64,000 nucleotides of DNA, from NCBI RefSeq assembly GCF_002027705.1, contig NZ_MBTG01000073.1, positions 1-64,000 on the forward strand, written 5' to 3'. This DNA is from Paenibacillus ferrarius. Lineage in GTDB: Bacteria > Bacillota > Bacilli > Paenibacillales > NBRC-103111. The translations under genes were made by a program, and so were the position numbers. This document shows positions 9,501 through 16,802 of the stretch, piece by piece. The notes below the pieces were generated by a model, which saw only the letters and a program-made list of their open reading frames with translations, searched no databases and had not been told where the DNA came from. The first letter of the stretch is position 1, and every line of letters begins with the position of its first letter.

Positions 9501-10399
9501 AAATCTCGAAGCCAACAGCAGATATGGTTAAAGTGGTGGAGAATGCGGCAGACAAAGATCAGTTTACGCTTGTTGTGCCGTCGATCGACTTTACAGTTGG
9601 AGCTGCATACGGCGGCAAGATCATCGATCTATCTAAATTCAACGCCTATGTGAAACGTACGATTGCCATTCCGGATGGCGTAGATCCGAATAAAATTACA
9701 ACAGCAGTTGTTGTAGAGCCGGATGGCACTGTTCGTCATGTACCAACTAAACTTGTCATCATAGACGGCAAGTATTATGCAGAGGTTAGCAGTTTAACGA
9801 ACAGTACGTACTCTCTGATTTGGCATCCAGTAGCATTCTCTGATGTCTCGACGCACTGGGCAAAAGATGCTGTGAACAATTTAGGGTCAAGAATGATCAT
9901 TAGTGGGATTGGCAATGATCTATTTAATCCCGAAGCAGATATTACTCGTGCTGAGTTTGCTGCCATCATAGTTCGAGGATTGGGTTTGAAGTTGGAGAAT
10001 AGAACACCGAACTTCTCCGATGTAAAGGCTGCGGATTGGTATAGTAGTGCAATCATGACGGCTCAATCCAGCCATCTTATTGACGGTTTCGAGGATGGCA
10101 CCTTCCGTCCTGGAGACAAAATTACCAGAGAGCAGGCCATGGTTATTATGGCTAAAGCGATGGCGATCACCGGTTTGAAAGCGAAACTCACAAACCACAA
10201 TGCCGCTGATGTATTACGTGGTTACACAGATGCAACAGAAAGTGCACCTTGGGCAATGAGTGGCATTGCTGATAGCATCCAAGCGGGCATTGTAAGTGGA
10301 AGAGACGAAGCTGCGCTTGCACCAAAAGCTTATATTACAAGAGCTGAGGTTGCTAAGTTGGTACAACAGTTGTTACGGAAATCTGATTTGCTTTCATGA
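3587..10399 (+). CDS. Giant SLH-anchored bifunctional GH43 arabinoxylan-degrading enzyme
   Basis: A 2270-residue secreted enzyme with an N-terminal signal peptide. Order of modules: GH43 module 1 (about 45-340; likely base Asp57 in ADVPDLD, acid Glu in the EGTHIQKINGKYY stretch); two near-identical carbohydrate-binding-like repeats of 158 residues (about 387-700); a GH43_C2-like beta-sandwich (about 707-905); a cohesin-like beta domain (about 920-1058); GH43 module 2 (about 1063-1400), very like Bacillus XynD arabinoxylan arabinofuranohydrolase with LGADPFAM, WLFDPAVLVDDDG and MFEDSGIHKYNG; a CBM6 (about 1406-1541); three 95-residue Ig-like repeats (1549-1830); an unassigned pre-SLH domain; three SLH domains from about 2084. 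The SLH repeats bind cell-wall polymer, so it acts at the cell surface, removing arabinose and xylose from arabinoxylan. RBS AAAAGGAG at 3571-3578 fits ATG 3587. It stands alone as a transcription unit. Confidence 0.9.
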   Translation: MEMKKKHVRSLMHMSKKLTVFLLALTLLLSVVPSASIYAQSNEDTLENPFIWADVPDLDVIRVGDAYYMSSTTMHMNPGVPIMKSYDLKNWEIVNYVYDMLADNDEQALRNGKDNYGKGSWASSLRYHNGKYYVAFPSYDTGKTYIYQTTDIEKGPWTHSELDGVYHDMSLLFDDDGRVYMVYGGGDIKAIELTPDATAIKPGGLNKVIIPNASLVASTAENVSLPAEGTHIQKINGKYYVFNITWPKNSGRVEIMHRADRIDGVYEGKVALNNAGIAQGGIIDTADGKWYAMLFGDRGSVGRIPYLVPVTWNDGWPVFGINGTVPQSMAIPVIGAASKNNWVASDEFYQSSQKIGASHTVINTSSSSTTSPTVTTPVTPLPINEGTELLVNGGIENGLTPWEKHDTATVAVTTDEHFSGTNSLYISGRGATGAGVQQFVTGKIKAGAIYKFSAKVKYNAGPATKQFNFDIQDGDWTTIKIIGSGVMTKGEWGTIEGTYTVPADATFTLPRIFIETIWTAAQDPTNDLMNFYADDISFVDVTPDGNLLTNGKMEKGLTPWEKHDTATVAVSTNEHFSGTNSLFISGRAATGAGVQQFVTGKVTAGSKYKFSAKVKYNAGPATRVFNFDIQDGDWQTIKVLGSGVMTKGVWGTIEGTYTVPDNAVFNQPRIFIETSWTAAQDLTNDLMDFYVDDISLIDATPTGGLDKAKNGEYDYNGSNLGLVWQWNHNPDNNHWSLTERPGYLRLTTGRKSTSILDARNTLTQRTFGPESSGNVALDISKMKDGDYAGLAAFQKEYGFVGIKMSGTSKSIVMVDGSSGTPVEKASIPVTQDNVYFKIDFDYKNQTDKAYFYYSLNGLTWTAIGNTLQMHYTLPHFMGYRFGLFNYATKTTGGIVDFDYFRIDDKLTGTNSPATVLQANLANVPNVIGVQNIELQVPVQMNALPNGNYSAISASLNIPKELTVTGVDFNKANIVGDTSYTFANNQLLLHVTGNTVNFANNQSSDVFATIKLKVNGFVPADQTVQIKTDYIKVDGGNVRYNVNNTVSNIGLKQLPTNAYAKIPGYANPLMSHKLGADPFAMVYDGRVYIYMSSDDYEYDANGKIKDNSFSNLNRIFVISSADMVNWTDHGAIPVAGKNNVNNGAGVAKWADLSWAPAAAHKKINGVDKFFLYFANGASGIGVLTADSPIGPWTDPLGQALITSNSPGVPGVAWLFDPAVLVDDDGTGYLYFGGGIPGDPNPTPEQIAHPKTARVVKLADDMIHMAGAAVTIDAPYMFEDSGIHKYNGKYYYSYCSNFSGTHPDGTPPPGEIAYMVSDSPMGPFTYVSPILKNPSVFFGVGGNNHHAIFEFNDQWYVVYHAQTVSKAVVGDGKGYRSPHINKVEYYDNGLIKDIKGDMKGVSQIANLDPYSRVEAETIAWNAGILTEVSTAPGNPLASLNLDVTDINNGDWLAVSNADFGDKGAASFEANMASTVGGKVEIRLDSPIGKVIGTLDVAPTGGDQVWQLLKTDVENVKGIHNIFFMFSGSGSKLFNMDYWKFNVKAPGPVVIPLESVHITGGAQSVTVNDQLTFNSMINPSSVTGATYLWEVSGGISIIGDNRKDSVTIKGTNAGTGTLKLTVLAGGTEKKAETTITVSPSSVDPVDYLHSVTITGGSQSVTVNDQLTFNSMINPTSVTGATYLWEASGGINIVGESNQVTVTIRGVSAGTGTLKLTVNAGGTKKTAETTITVSPSSVDPVNPLQAVTITGGSQSVTVNDQITFNSMINPTSVTGATYLWEANGGISIVGESNQDKVTIRGVSAGTGTLKLTVIAGSTKKTAETIITVSPLSSGGDDNNHSGNNGGSSTTTTPESSGKEADILVNGKKESVGNTATTQANGQTVTTITIDQMKLVQLLAAVGEKANITVRVTNNSDIVIGQLNAQMVKSLQENKADLEIKTDRATYTLPSQLIDIPAISGQVGNSVALQDITIQIKISKPTADMVKVVENAADKDQFTLVVPSIDFTVGAAYGGKIIDLSKFNAYVKRTIAIPDGVDPNKITTAVVVEPDGTVRHVPTKLVIIDGKYYAEVSSLTNSTYSLIWHPVAFSDVSTHWAKDAVNNLGSRMIISGIGNDLFNPEADITRAEFAAIIVRGLGLKLENRTPNFSDVKAADWYSSAIMTAQSSHLIDGFEDGTFRPGDKITREQAMVIMAKAMAITGLKAKLTNHNAADVLRGYTDATESAPWAMSGIADSIQAGIVSGRDEAALAPKAYITRAEVAKLVQQLLRKSDLLS
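4746..5690 (+). repeat. In-frame tandem duplication of a carbohydrate-binding-like module
   Basis: Two copies of a module lie end to end inside the large GH43 gene with a period of 474 bases (158 codons); for example ACTGCAACGGTTGCGGTA begins at 4805 and again at 5279. Protein copies differ at few positions, which points to a recent duplication. The modules resemble the CBM4/9/22 beta-sandwich family. Confidence 0.85.
8264..9060 (+). repeat. Three tandem 285-bp Ig-like repeats
   Basis: The start of the repeat, CAATCGGTTAC, occurs at 8264, 8549 and 8834, giving an exact period of 285 bases (95 codons). The repeats encode Ig-like spacer domains with a conserved TYLWE core between the CBM6 and the SLH part. 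Copies 2 and 3 are the most alike. Confidence 0.85.
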
Positions 10400-10413
10400 T
10401 CACATAAACTAAT

Positions 10414-10472
10414 AGTGCGCCCTATCCCTTAAACATTGCTTCCGAGCAAGGGATAGGGCAAATAATTGCACT
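10414..10472 (+). terminator. Strong hairpin after the giant GH43 gene
   Basis: GCCCTATCCCTT (10419-10430) pairs perfectly with AAGGGATAGGGC (10448-10459), and AGTGC/GCACT flank it. There is no clean T-run, so it may act as a processing or weak termination hairpin. Confidence 0.6.
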
Positions 10473-10515
10473 AAGATGAAAGTGCTTATTACTTTATTAT
10501 GGGAGGGATTTATAT

Positions 10516-10725
10516 ATGTTGGAAATAGATGCAATCCAAAAAAAGCATCAATATACCGTATCAGTCAAAGTTGATAATAGTAACGCGAAAGGGCTTCTTC
10601 TCAAGATGAAGGAAAAGCTGATAAGTGAAAACGAGCTCTCCTCGGAAAACGGGCTCTCTTTTACTGCTTATGCTTGTATACAAGAGAGTATCCTTGTAAT
10701 CGCCGCCGATCAGACACAGTGCTGA
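10516..10725 (+). CDS. Small protein of unknown function (69 aa)
   Basis: A 69-residue open frame with a good ribosome binding site (GGGAGGG at 10501-10507, 8 bases before ATG). It is bounded by a hairpin upstream and a strong terminator downstream, so it is probably a separate short transcript. The predicted protein is soluble and mixed charged, with a Lys-rich middle (KGLLLKMKEKLISENELSSENG), no signal peptide and no membrane segment. I do not recognise a family. It could be an uncharacterised small regulator or a remnant. Confidence 0.5.
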   Translation: MLEIDAIQKKHQYTVSVKVDNSNAKGLLLKMKEKLISENELSSENGLSFTAYACIQESILVIAADQTQC

Positions 10726-10778
10726 CTCGAACGGCTGAAGACGCAATGATCTGATCGATCAACGGAGAAGTAAATCAC

Positions 10779-10819
10779 AAAAAGTCATCTTTGCAAAAAA
10801 ACTGCAATGATGACTTTTT
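10779..10819. terminator. Bidirectional terminator between convergent genes
   Basis: AAAAAGTCATCTTTGCA (10779-10795) pairs with TGCAATGATGACTTTTT (10803-10819) with one mismatch. The A-run and T-run at either foot allow it to end both the small gene on the + strand and the GH127 gene on the - strand. Confidence 0.85.
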
Positions 10820-10903
10820 CAGCTTTTTCTTAAGTCGTATGTTTAATTGTACGAAGAACGCCATAGATGCCATTCTCCATTTCGCGCGGCATGAACTTAA
10901 TGG

Positions 10904-12793
10904 TTACGGCTTCCTTACTCTCAGATTCCGTTCCCGTTCCGCTTTCTTCACATGCTTCTTCAGCTCTTCAGACCCTACGTCCAGTAGGCTCCAGTAGATG
11001 CCGTATCTTTCATGATGTTGCTTATAGTGCGGTGTAAAGACAAGCCGCTCATCTTCATCTGTATGCTTAAGCGCAAACGCCAAATCTTGGCCTAGACGAA
11101 TCACATGATCATCGAAACTTCGAAGCCATTCCTCGACACTCATTCCTTGCGGGACGATATAATCTTTGAGGATCATTCGCCTGGTCGCAACGTTGACGAT
11201 AACACCGGTTTTCGATTCGACCATATCTTCGGTGCCAAGTGCTGCGCTTAGAACAACCGGGCCATATTGGAGCCCAATGACATGAGACGAATCAGGCAGG
11301 CGGGAATAGACAACCTTCATCGGAATTCGCAGCCCAATTGTATCGCCATCCTGCCAAATCCGGTTAATAATCGCATAACCCCGCTCTATGACAGGTGAAA
11401 CACCTTCTCCGTTAACTGTCATTTCAATCGCTTCTGCCGCCCAATAAGGGACACGAATGTGCAAGGCAAGCTGCTTTGGCTCCATCGTTTCGACTGTTAG
11501 ACGAACCATATCGGTTTGGGGCAGTAAGGTGGACTGGGTAATCGTCACATGTTGCTCCTGCCACAGCAGCTTCGAGCTTACGAACTGATTGACATATAGC
11601 TGGTTATCGGCATAGAAATAGATACTATCATTTAGTTTGGTGAAACTTTCCATCCCCGTACCGGTGCAGCACCAGAAATGTTCGAACGGGGAGCTGTAGA
11701 CTTTGAAATATCCGGTTGCCATGGGCTGAAAATACATTGTCATGCCAGTGTCCGGATTTTGGGATGACAAGATGGCGTTCAGATAAGTTCGTTCGTAAAA
11801 ATCAGCATATTTGATATCTTGCGTAAGCTTGAACAGCTCTTTGGTCAGTTTCAACATATTATAGCTATTGCATGTCTCGCAGGTGACATCGGAACGTTTG
11901 CTGTCCAGCTCATCAGGTTCGCCGAAATGCTCGCACTCACTGTTACCGCCCGTGATGTAGCTGTGATGGTAAACAACGGTATCCCAGAAGTTAACGGCCG
12001 CTTCAAAATAGCTGCGTTCGCTTTCCCCAAGTGTCAAATACCGGTTCAATGCTCCGATAAACTTCGGAATCATCGTATTGGCATGTTTGCCCTTCAGTAC
12101 ATCTCTTCTCTCCCGAAGCGCATCGAACAGGCTGACCTCATCGAACCGATGGGCAGCCTCAAGATGGCGGCTGTTTCCTGTCAGCTTGTAAAGATCGTAC
12201 AGGCAATCGTTCATGCCGCCATATTCCACAGCCAGCACGGTAGTTTGGACTTCGTCTGTCCATGCGAGGGCGCGGTTCGCCACCCAATCGCCCAGACGGT
12301 TCACGACATGAAATGCTTGCTGCAGCTGTGTAGCATGATGGACGGCAATCAGGCCTGCAATAATTTTGTGCAGGGTATACCATGGCACCCAAGCGGGTTT
12401 GTGATTCTCTACATTGTCAAACAACGTTTCGGGAAAAGCGGATAGATAACCGCTATCCTGTTGGCATTGGGCTAATTCTGCAACAAGGTATTCGATTCTC
12501 GCAAGCATATCCTTATCTTTTGTTTGCGAATAAGCTTGTGAGACAGCAGCCAAATAGTGGCCTAACGTATGGCCCCGAATTTCAGTGTTCTCCCACCCCG
12601 GGTATTTTTCTGCTTTCGGCTGCAAGCCCTTTGTTTCGCGGAAGCCTGCAAGAAGGCGGTCTGCTTCGTAGCTGGTCAAATAGTTCCATTCTTTCTTACA
12701 TGCATTAGTAAGAATATCGTCCCATAATTGGACTTGATTAAGCTCGAAATGCCTTAAAGTGGCAGGGTTGGTGAGTGCTTTCAAAACGATCAT
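10904..12793 (-). CDS. GH127 beta-L-arabinofuranosidase (DUF1680 family)
   Basis: A cytoplasmic enzyme of about 629 residues that removes beta-linked L-arabinofuranose, as found on plant glycoproteins, pectin and arabinan. The GH127 metal/nucleophile set known from bifidobacterial HypBA1 is visible: Glu and Cys in the ETC motif (321 and 323 counting from an upstream TTG at 12838) and the adjacent Cys pair in FWCCTGTGMES (390-391). The family-typical N-terminal motifs GHTLGHYLAA and VPWYTLHKIIAGL are present. No signal peptide is seen. Start: ATG at 12793 directly abuts GAGAGG, so TTG at 12784, nine bases after that site, may be the true start. It is transcribed divergently from an AraC regulator, its likely controller. 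Confidence 0.9.
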   Translation of the reverse strand: MIVLKALTNPATLRHFELNQVQLWDDILTNACKKEWNYLTSYEADRLLAGFRETKGLQPKAEKYPGWENTEIRGHTLGHYLAAVSQAYSQTKDKDMLARIEYLVAELAQCQQDSGYLSAFPETLFDNVENHKPAWVPWYTLHKIIAGLIAVHHATQLQQAFHVVNRLGDWVANRALAWTDEVQTTVLAVEYGGMNDCLYDLYKLTGNSRHLEAAHRFDEVSLFDALRERRDVLKGKHANTMIPKFIGALNRYLTLGESERSYFEAAVNFWDTVVYHHSYITGGNSECEHFGEPDELDSKRSDVTCETCNSYNMLKLTKELFKLTQDIKYADFYERTYLNAILSSQNPDTGMTMYFQPMATGYFKVYSSPFEHFWCCTGTGMESFTKLNDSIYFYADNQLYVNQFVSSKLLWQEQHVTITQSTLLPQTDMVRLTVETMEPKQLALHIRVPYWAAEAIEMTVNGEGVSPVIERGYAIINRIWQDGDTIGLRIPMKVVYSRLPDSSHVIGLQYGPVVLSAALGTEDMVESKTGVIVNVATRRMILKDYIVPQGMSVEEWLRSFDDHVIRLGQDLAFALKHTDEDERLVFTPHYKQHHERYGIYWSLLDVGSEELKKHVKKAERERNLRVRKP

Positions 12794-12948
12794 CCTCTCG
12801 CAATGGTAATAAAAGCTTATTACGAGTGCGCAATTCAAGTAAATAGCATAAGGTTTGATTATGTGTCAAAAGGGAAGTTGTTTTGTACGCATTCTTTAAC
12901 TTCTGCCTATTTTATTCTAAGATGAATAGTGAGAAAGGATGAAGGCTT

Positions 12949-13788
12949 ATGACCTGCTACAGCTTCCGTGTTGATACACCCGTATCTCTCGTTATGACCG
13001 GCAAATTCGTTGCTCCCTCTCCAGAGTGGAAGCATATGTACCGTGTATTATCGGAATTCGAACTTTTTATTCAAACCAGTGGCACGTTGTATATCGAGAT
13101 GGACAAGGAACGGTATGTCCTGAATGAAGGAGACTTCCTGCTCATGCCGCCACAAGCCGTGCAATACGGTTATCAAGAGTCGGACTGCAGCTTCTACTGG
13201 CTTCATTTTAATGTTCAAGAAGGCTATGAGACGTTACATAGCGACTCGGTGTACGAGCCCTCCGTATTAACGATTCCCGAAAAGGGGACACTTCGAAATC
13301 CCGATAAGCTGATTGTGATGATGAAGCAGCTTCAGGATTCCATCCGCAGCTATAGGGAACAAACGTTGAACAATTATTTGACGACAAGTATTCTATGTGA
13401 ATTGGTTAATCAGTTGTTTCTTGCCCACCAATCTGGGAAGAATCGCAAGCAGCAGCTGTATAACGACATCGTGGATTATATTAAGTGGAACCGGAATGAG
13501 AATATGAAAGTGAACCAGCTAGCTGAGCATTTCGGCTATAATGCCAAGCATTTATCCTTTTTGTTCTCAGAAATTGCGGGAATCTCCATTAAGCAATTTA
13601 TGTTGCAAGAGAAGATGGATGCCGCAAAAACGCTATTGGTGGATACGAATCAAAGTATAAAGGAAATATCTCACCACTTGGGTTACTCGGAAAGTCAACA
13701 ATTTACGCATAGCTTTAAGAAAATCACAGGCCTTACACCAACCGATTACCGCAATGCATACGCCAATCGGTTGTTATTTTTTAAGTGA
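12949..13788 (+). CDS. AraC-family transcriptional regulator with cupin sensor domain
   Basis: A 279-residue regulator. Residues about 20-150 form the AraC-type cupin ligand domain (motifs GTLYIEMDKERYVLNEGDFLL and FYWLHFN). Residues about 175-275 hold the double helix-turn-helix domain, with the typical second-helix signature ISHHLGYSESQQFTHSFKKITGLTP. AAGG-type ribosome binding sequence precedes ATG 12949. The gene is divergent from the GH127 enzyme with 155 bases between the starts, so it most likely senses an arabinose-containing sugar and activates that gene (inference). Confidence 0.85.
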   Translation: MTCYSFRVDTPVSLVMTGKFVAPSPEWKHMYRVLSEFELFIQTSGTLYIEMDKERYVLNEGDFLLMPPQAVQYGYQESDCSFYWLHFNVQEGYETLHSDSVYEPSVLTIPEKGTLRNPDKLIVMMKQLQDSIRSYREQTLNNYLTTSILCELVNQLFLAHQSGKNRKQQLYNDIVDYIKWNRNENMKVNQLAEHFGYNAKHLSFLFSEIAGISIKQFMLQEKMDAAKTLLVDTNQSIKEISHHLGYSESQQFTHSFKKITGLTPTDYRNAYANRLLFFK

Positions 13789-13933
13789 CATTCGGCAGCT
13801 GGCTGGCAAGCTTTATTTCAGGGGCTACCGGTGATTTTTTCGAAATTCTCTAGGTGTAGGCAAGCACTAATTAGCATTTATCTTATTACCTGAAGACAGC
13901 TGAGGTAGTGGTTAAGTGACTGTAATTCGTAGG

Positions 13934-13983
13934 GGTAATATCTTTATTATGTGAATTGTAAGCGTATTCTTGATGCGTATAAT
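13934..13983 (+). promoter_or_regulatory. Xylan-type promoter, copy 1 (importer operon)
   Basis: Contains the shared box AGGGG-TAAT-ATCTTTATTATGT followed by a cre-like TTGTAAGCGTATTCT (13956-13970) that overlaps the -35 position, then TATAAT at 13978-13983. From TCTTTAT (13941) to the -10 is 37 bases. The same architecture recurs at 22711, 26755 and 32995. The rest of 13789-14059 shows nothing else I can name. Confidence 0.65.
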
Positions 13984-14059
13984 AAATAGTGTAAGCAAAC
14001 AAATGATTAACCTATACAAACATGTATCATCTTGGAGACAATAAGGGAGGATTAGAAAA

Positions 14060-15742
14060 ATGGTTAAGCAAATAAAACGACCTGTCTTAGCAACAATGGT
14101 ACCCATTCTGGCACTAGGCCTGACACTATCAGCCTGCAGCGACTCGAAGGATGGTGCTGCTGTGAATAGCTCTGCTTCACCTAGCGGTAGTCAGACAAGT
14201 CCGGCAGCAACGAAAACCGATGCGATCAAGCCAGTTACATTATCTATGTTCATTGGTAGCCCTTATCAACAGCCGACTCCTGACAACAAGATCTACAAGA
14301 TGATTAAAGATAAAACAGGCGTTAGTCTAAAAATGGAGTTTCTGGTCGGTGACCTGCAGCAGAAGCTGGGCGTTATGATTGCCGGCGGTGATTATTCGGA
14401 TATCATGACCGGGGATGATAAGTTAATTGCGGCCGGTGCTTTTATTCCCCTCGAGGACTTAATTGACAAGTATGCGCCGAATCTGAAGAAGCACTATGCC
14501 TCCGTGTTGAATCAGGCCAAGGACCCTGCAAGCGGTCACCTTTATGTTCTGCCAGCTTACGGCGTTTTTAGTGGTCAATTTAATGAAACTGGGTATGAAG
14601 GACCGGGCTTTTACCTGCAAAAGGATGTCCTGAAGGAAATGGGTTATCCAACTCCTAAAACATTGGACGATTATTTCGATATCATTGCGAAATACAAAGC
14701 GAAACATCCAGATATGATCGGTTTCGAGACGTTGAACTTCGACTGGAGAAACTTCCCGTTGCTTAATCCGCCAGAGCATTTGGCCGGTCACCCAAATGAC
14801 GGTGGTGTTATCGTCGAAAACGGGAAAGCGCAAATTTTTGCAGATAAGGATATTGCCAAGACATATTACAAGAAGCTGAATGAGATCAATGCGCAAGGCT
14901 TGATGGATAGGGAAGCTCTGGTACAGAACTACGATCAGTACTTAGCTAAAATTGCCAGTGGCCGAGTCATTGGGATGTTCGATCAGCACTGGAACTTTGG
15001 CGATGGAGAAAATTCTTTGAAATCACAGGGTAAATTCGGCAGTACATATGTCGGGTTCCCGCTCGTATATCCAGGCGCCAAAGAGTACTACCGTGACCGT
15101 CCAGTTGTGAACATCAACCGCGGATACGGGATTTCGACGAAAGCCAAGGATCCGGTTCAAATCATCAAATTCCTTGATGCGCTAATGACCGAAGACTGGC
15201 AGAAGATACTCCAATGGGGTACTCAAGGCGAGGATTATGAGGTGAAGGATGGTAAGTTCTACCGTACGCCTGAACAGCGCTCGAAAGCAGACGATAATAC
15301 ATGGAAGCTAGCGAATAAAGCGGAAGCATTCTTGGGGAACCTGCCTAAGATGCAAGGGACGTATAGTGACGGAAATGCGACAGATCCGGGAACACAGCCA
15401 CAGGAATTCTTCGACAGCTTGAAGCCGCAGGATCAGGAAGTGCTGAAGGCATACAACCATAAGACATGGGCAGAGTTCTTCAAAATGCCTGCGGATAATC
15501 CAATATACTATCCAGCCTGGAGCATTGATCTGATTGATGGTTCGCCGGCCAAAGTGGCCCAAACGAAGCTGAACGATCTTTCGGTGAAATATTTACCAAA
15601 AGCTATTTTGGCCAAGCCAGATGACTTTGAAGGTGTATGGAAGGAATATGTCGATCAGATTTCCAAAACCAACATCAAGGCCTATGAAGATCGTATCAAT
15701 GATCAACTTAACTGGCGTATTCAGAATTGGAGCAGTAAATAA
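14060..15742 (+). CDS. lplA: LplA-type oligosaccharide-binding lipoprotein
   Basis: A 560-residue extracellular solute-binding protein of the family-1 large subgroup (LplA/YtcQ type). The signal peptide ends in a lipobox LTLSAC (Cys near residue 26), followed by a Ser/Ala/Thr-rich tether and the binding domain with the typical MIAGGDYSDIM segment near residue 110. GGGAGG precedes ATG 14060. It heads an operon with two permeases; no ATPase is present, as usual for this importer class, which uses a shared MsmX-like ATPase. The shared promoter with xylanase genes and the regulator-kinase-regulator genes downstream suggest xylo-oligosaccharides or aldouronates as ligand, as described for Paenibacillus LplA (inference). 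Confidence 0.85.
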   Translation: MVKQIKRPVLATMVPILALGLTLSACSDSKDGAAVNSSASPSGSQTSPAATKTDAIKPVTLSMFIGSPYQQPTPDNKIYKMIKDKTGVSLKMEFLVGDLQQKLGVMIAGGDYSDIMTGDDKLIAAGAFIPLEDLIDKYAPNLKKHYASVLNQAKDPASGHLYVLPAYGVFSGQFNETGYEGPGFYLQKDVLKEMGYPTPKTLDDYFDIIAKYKAKHPDMIGFETLNFDWRNFPLLNPPEHLAGHPNDGGVIVENGKAQIFADKDIAKTYYKKLNEINAQGLMDREALVQNYDQYLAKIASGRVIGMFDQHWNFGDGENSLKSQGKFGSTYVGFPLVYPGAKEYYRDRPVVNINRGYGISTKAKDPVQIIKFLDALMTEDWQKILQWGTQGEDYEVKDGKFYRTPEQRSKADDNTWKLANKAEAFLGNLPKMQGTYSDGNATDPGTQPQEFFDSLKPQDQEVLKAYNHKTWAEFFKMPADNPIYYPAWSIDLIDGSPAKVAQTKLNDLSVKYLPKAILAKPDDFEGVWKEYVDQISKTNIKAYEDRINDQLNWRIQNWSSK

Positions 15743-15814
15743 AGGGATAGAACATGCAGTAGAGTGGGGGAGACTCAGGGTCTTCTCCGCTTTACTTCCT
15801 AGGAGGGAATGTCG

Positions 15815-16789
15815 ATGGCCGAGACCACACTGTCCAAAAAAACAAAGAAAAAGCAAAAAATTGATCCGGAAATCGGCGTCGGTTTAAGTTGGAAGACGAT
15901 CAAAAATCAAAAGCAATTAATTCTGATGTCGTTTCCCATCATGATTTATATTCTGATCTTTAATTATGTACCGATTTGGGGTTGGTTGATGGCGTTCCAA
16001 AATTATCGTCCGGCTTTGAAATTTTCCCAACAGCAGTGGGTAGGGCTGAAGCAGTTTAAATTTCTGGTTCAAGATGATACGTTCTTGACAGTGCTTCGCA
16101 ACACGCTTGCCATGAGTATGATCAATTTAGTTCTTGGCTTTGCAACAGCCATTATTTTAGCTCTTTTACTAAATGAAATTAAAGTTCGTTTTTGGAAACG
16201 GTCCATCCAAACGATTTCTTATCTGCCTCATTTTCTGTCATGGATCATTGCTGCGGGTATTGTAGCGACTTCGCTATCAGTTGACGATGGTATCATCAAT
16301 CAGTTGTTGATGAAGCTGCACCTCATTAACGAACCTGTGATGTGGCTGAGTCAAGGTAAATATTTTTGGGGGATTGTGGGCTTGTCTAATGTATGGAAAG
16401 AGGTGGGATGGAACACCATCATTTACCTTGCAGCTATCACCTCGATTGATCCGTCGCTGTATGAGTCTGCTGGGATCGACGGTGCAAACCGTTATCAGAA
16501 GATCCTGTACGTCACGCTGCCTGGAATCAAATCGACATTTATCATTCTATTAATCATGAACATCGGACATATTCTGGATGCAGGCTTTGAAATTCAGTAT
16601 CTGCTCGGCAATGGATTGATCGTCGACTGGTCGCAAACCATTGATATTTTCGTTCTAAAATACGGTATTGCTTTGGGCAACTATTCGCTGGCAACTGCGG
16701 CAGGTATTTTCAAAACAGTTGTAAGCATAGTCCTTATTCTGATTGCAAATTCTACCGCCAAGCGCCTTGGTGAAGAGCGGTTGATATAA
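15815..16789 (+). CDS. lplB: LplB-type ABC importer permease
   Basis: An inner-membrane permease of about 324 residues with six predicted membrane segments after a Lys-rich N-terminal tail. The binding-protein-dependent transport signature that contacts the ATPase is visible in ESAGIDGANRYQKILYVTLPGI (about residues 220-241). Start: ATG 15815 is preferred over the in-frame ATG at 15809 because AGGAGGG (15801-15807) lies 7 bases before it. It pairs with the next gene to form the channel for sugars delivered by the lipoprotein upstream. Confidence 0.9.
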   Translation: MAETTLSKKTKKKQKIDPEIGVGLSWKTIKNQKQLILMSFPIMIYILIFNYVPIWGWLMAFQNYRPALKFSQQQWVGLKQFKFLVQDDTFLTVLRNTLAMSMINLVLGFATAIILALLLNEIKVRFWKRSIQTISYLPHFLSWIIAAGIVATSLSVDDGIINQLLMKLHLINEPVMWLSQGKYFWGIVGLSNVWKEVGWNTIIYLAAITSIDPSLYESAGIDGANRYQKILYVTLPGIKSTFIILLIMNIGHILDAGFEIQYLLGNGLIVDWSQTIDIFVLKYGIALGNYSLATAAGIFKTVVSIVLILIANSTAKRLGEERLI

Positions 16790-16802
16790 AGGAGAGAAGA
16801 CG

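Noticed and set aside
11819..12445. 208-codon open frame on the plus strand inside the GH127 gene.
   Set aside because: Antisense to the conserved catalytic region of GH127, no family resemblance.
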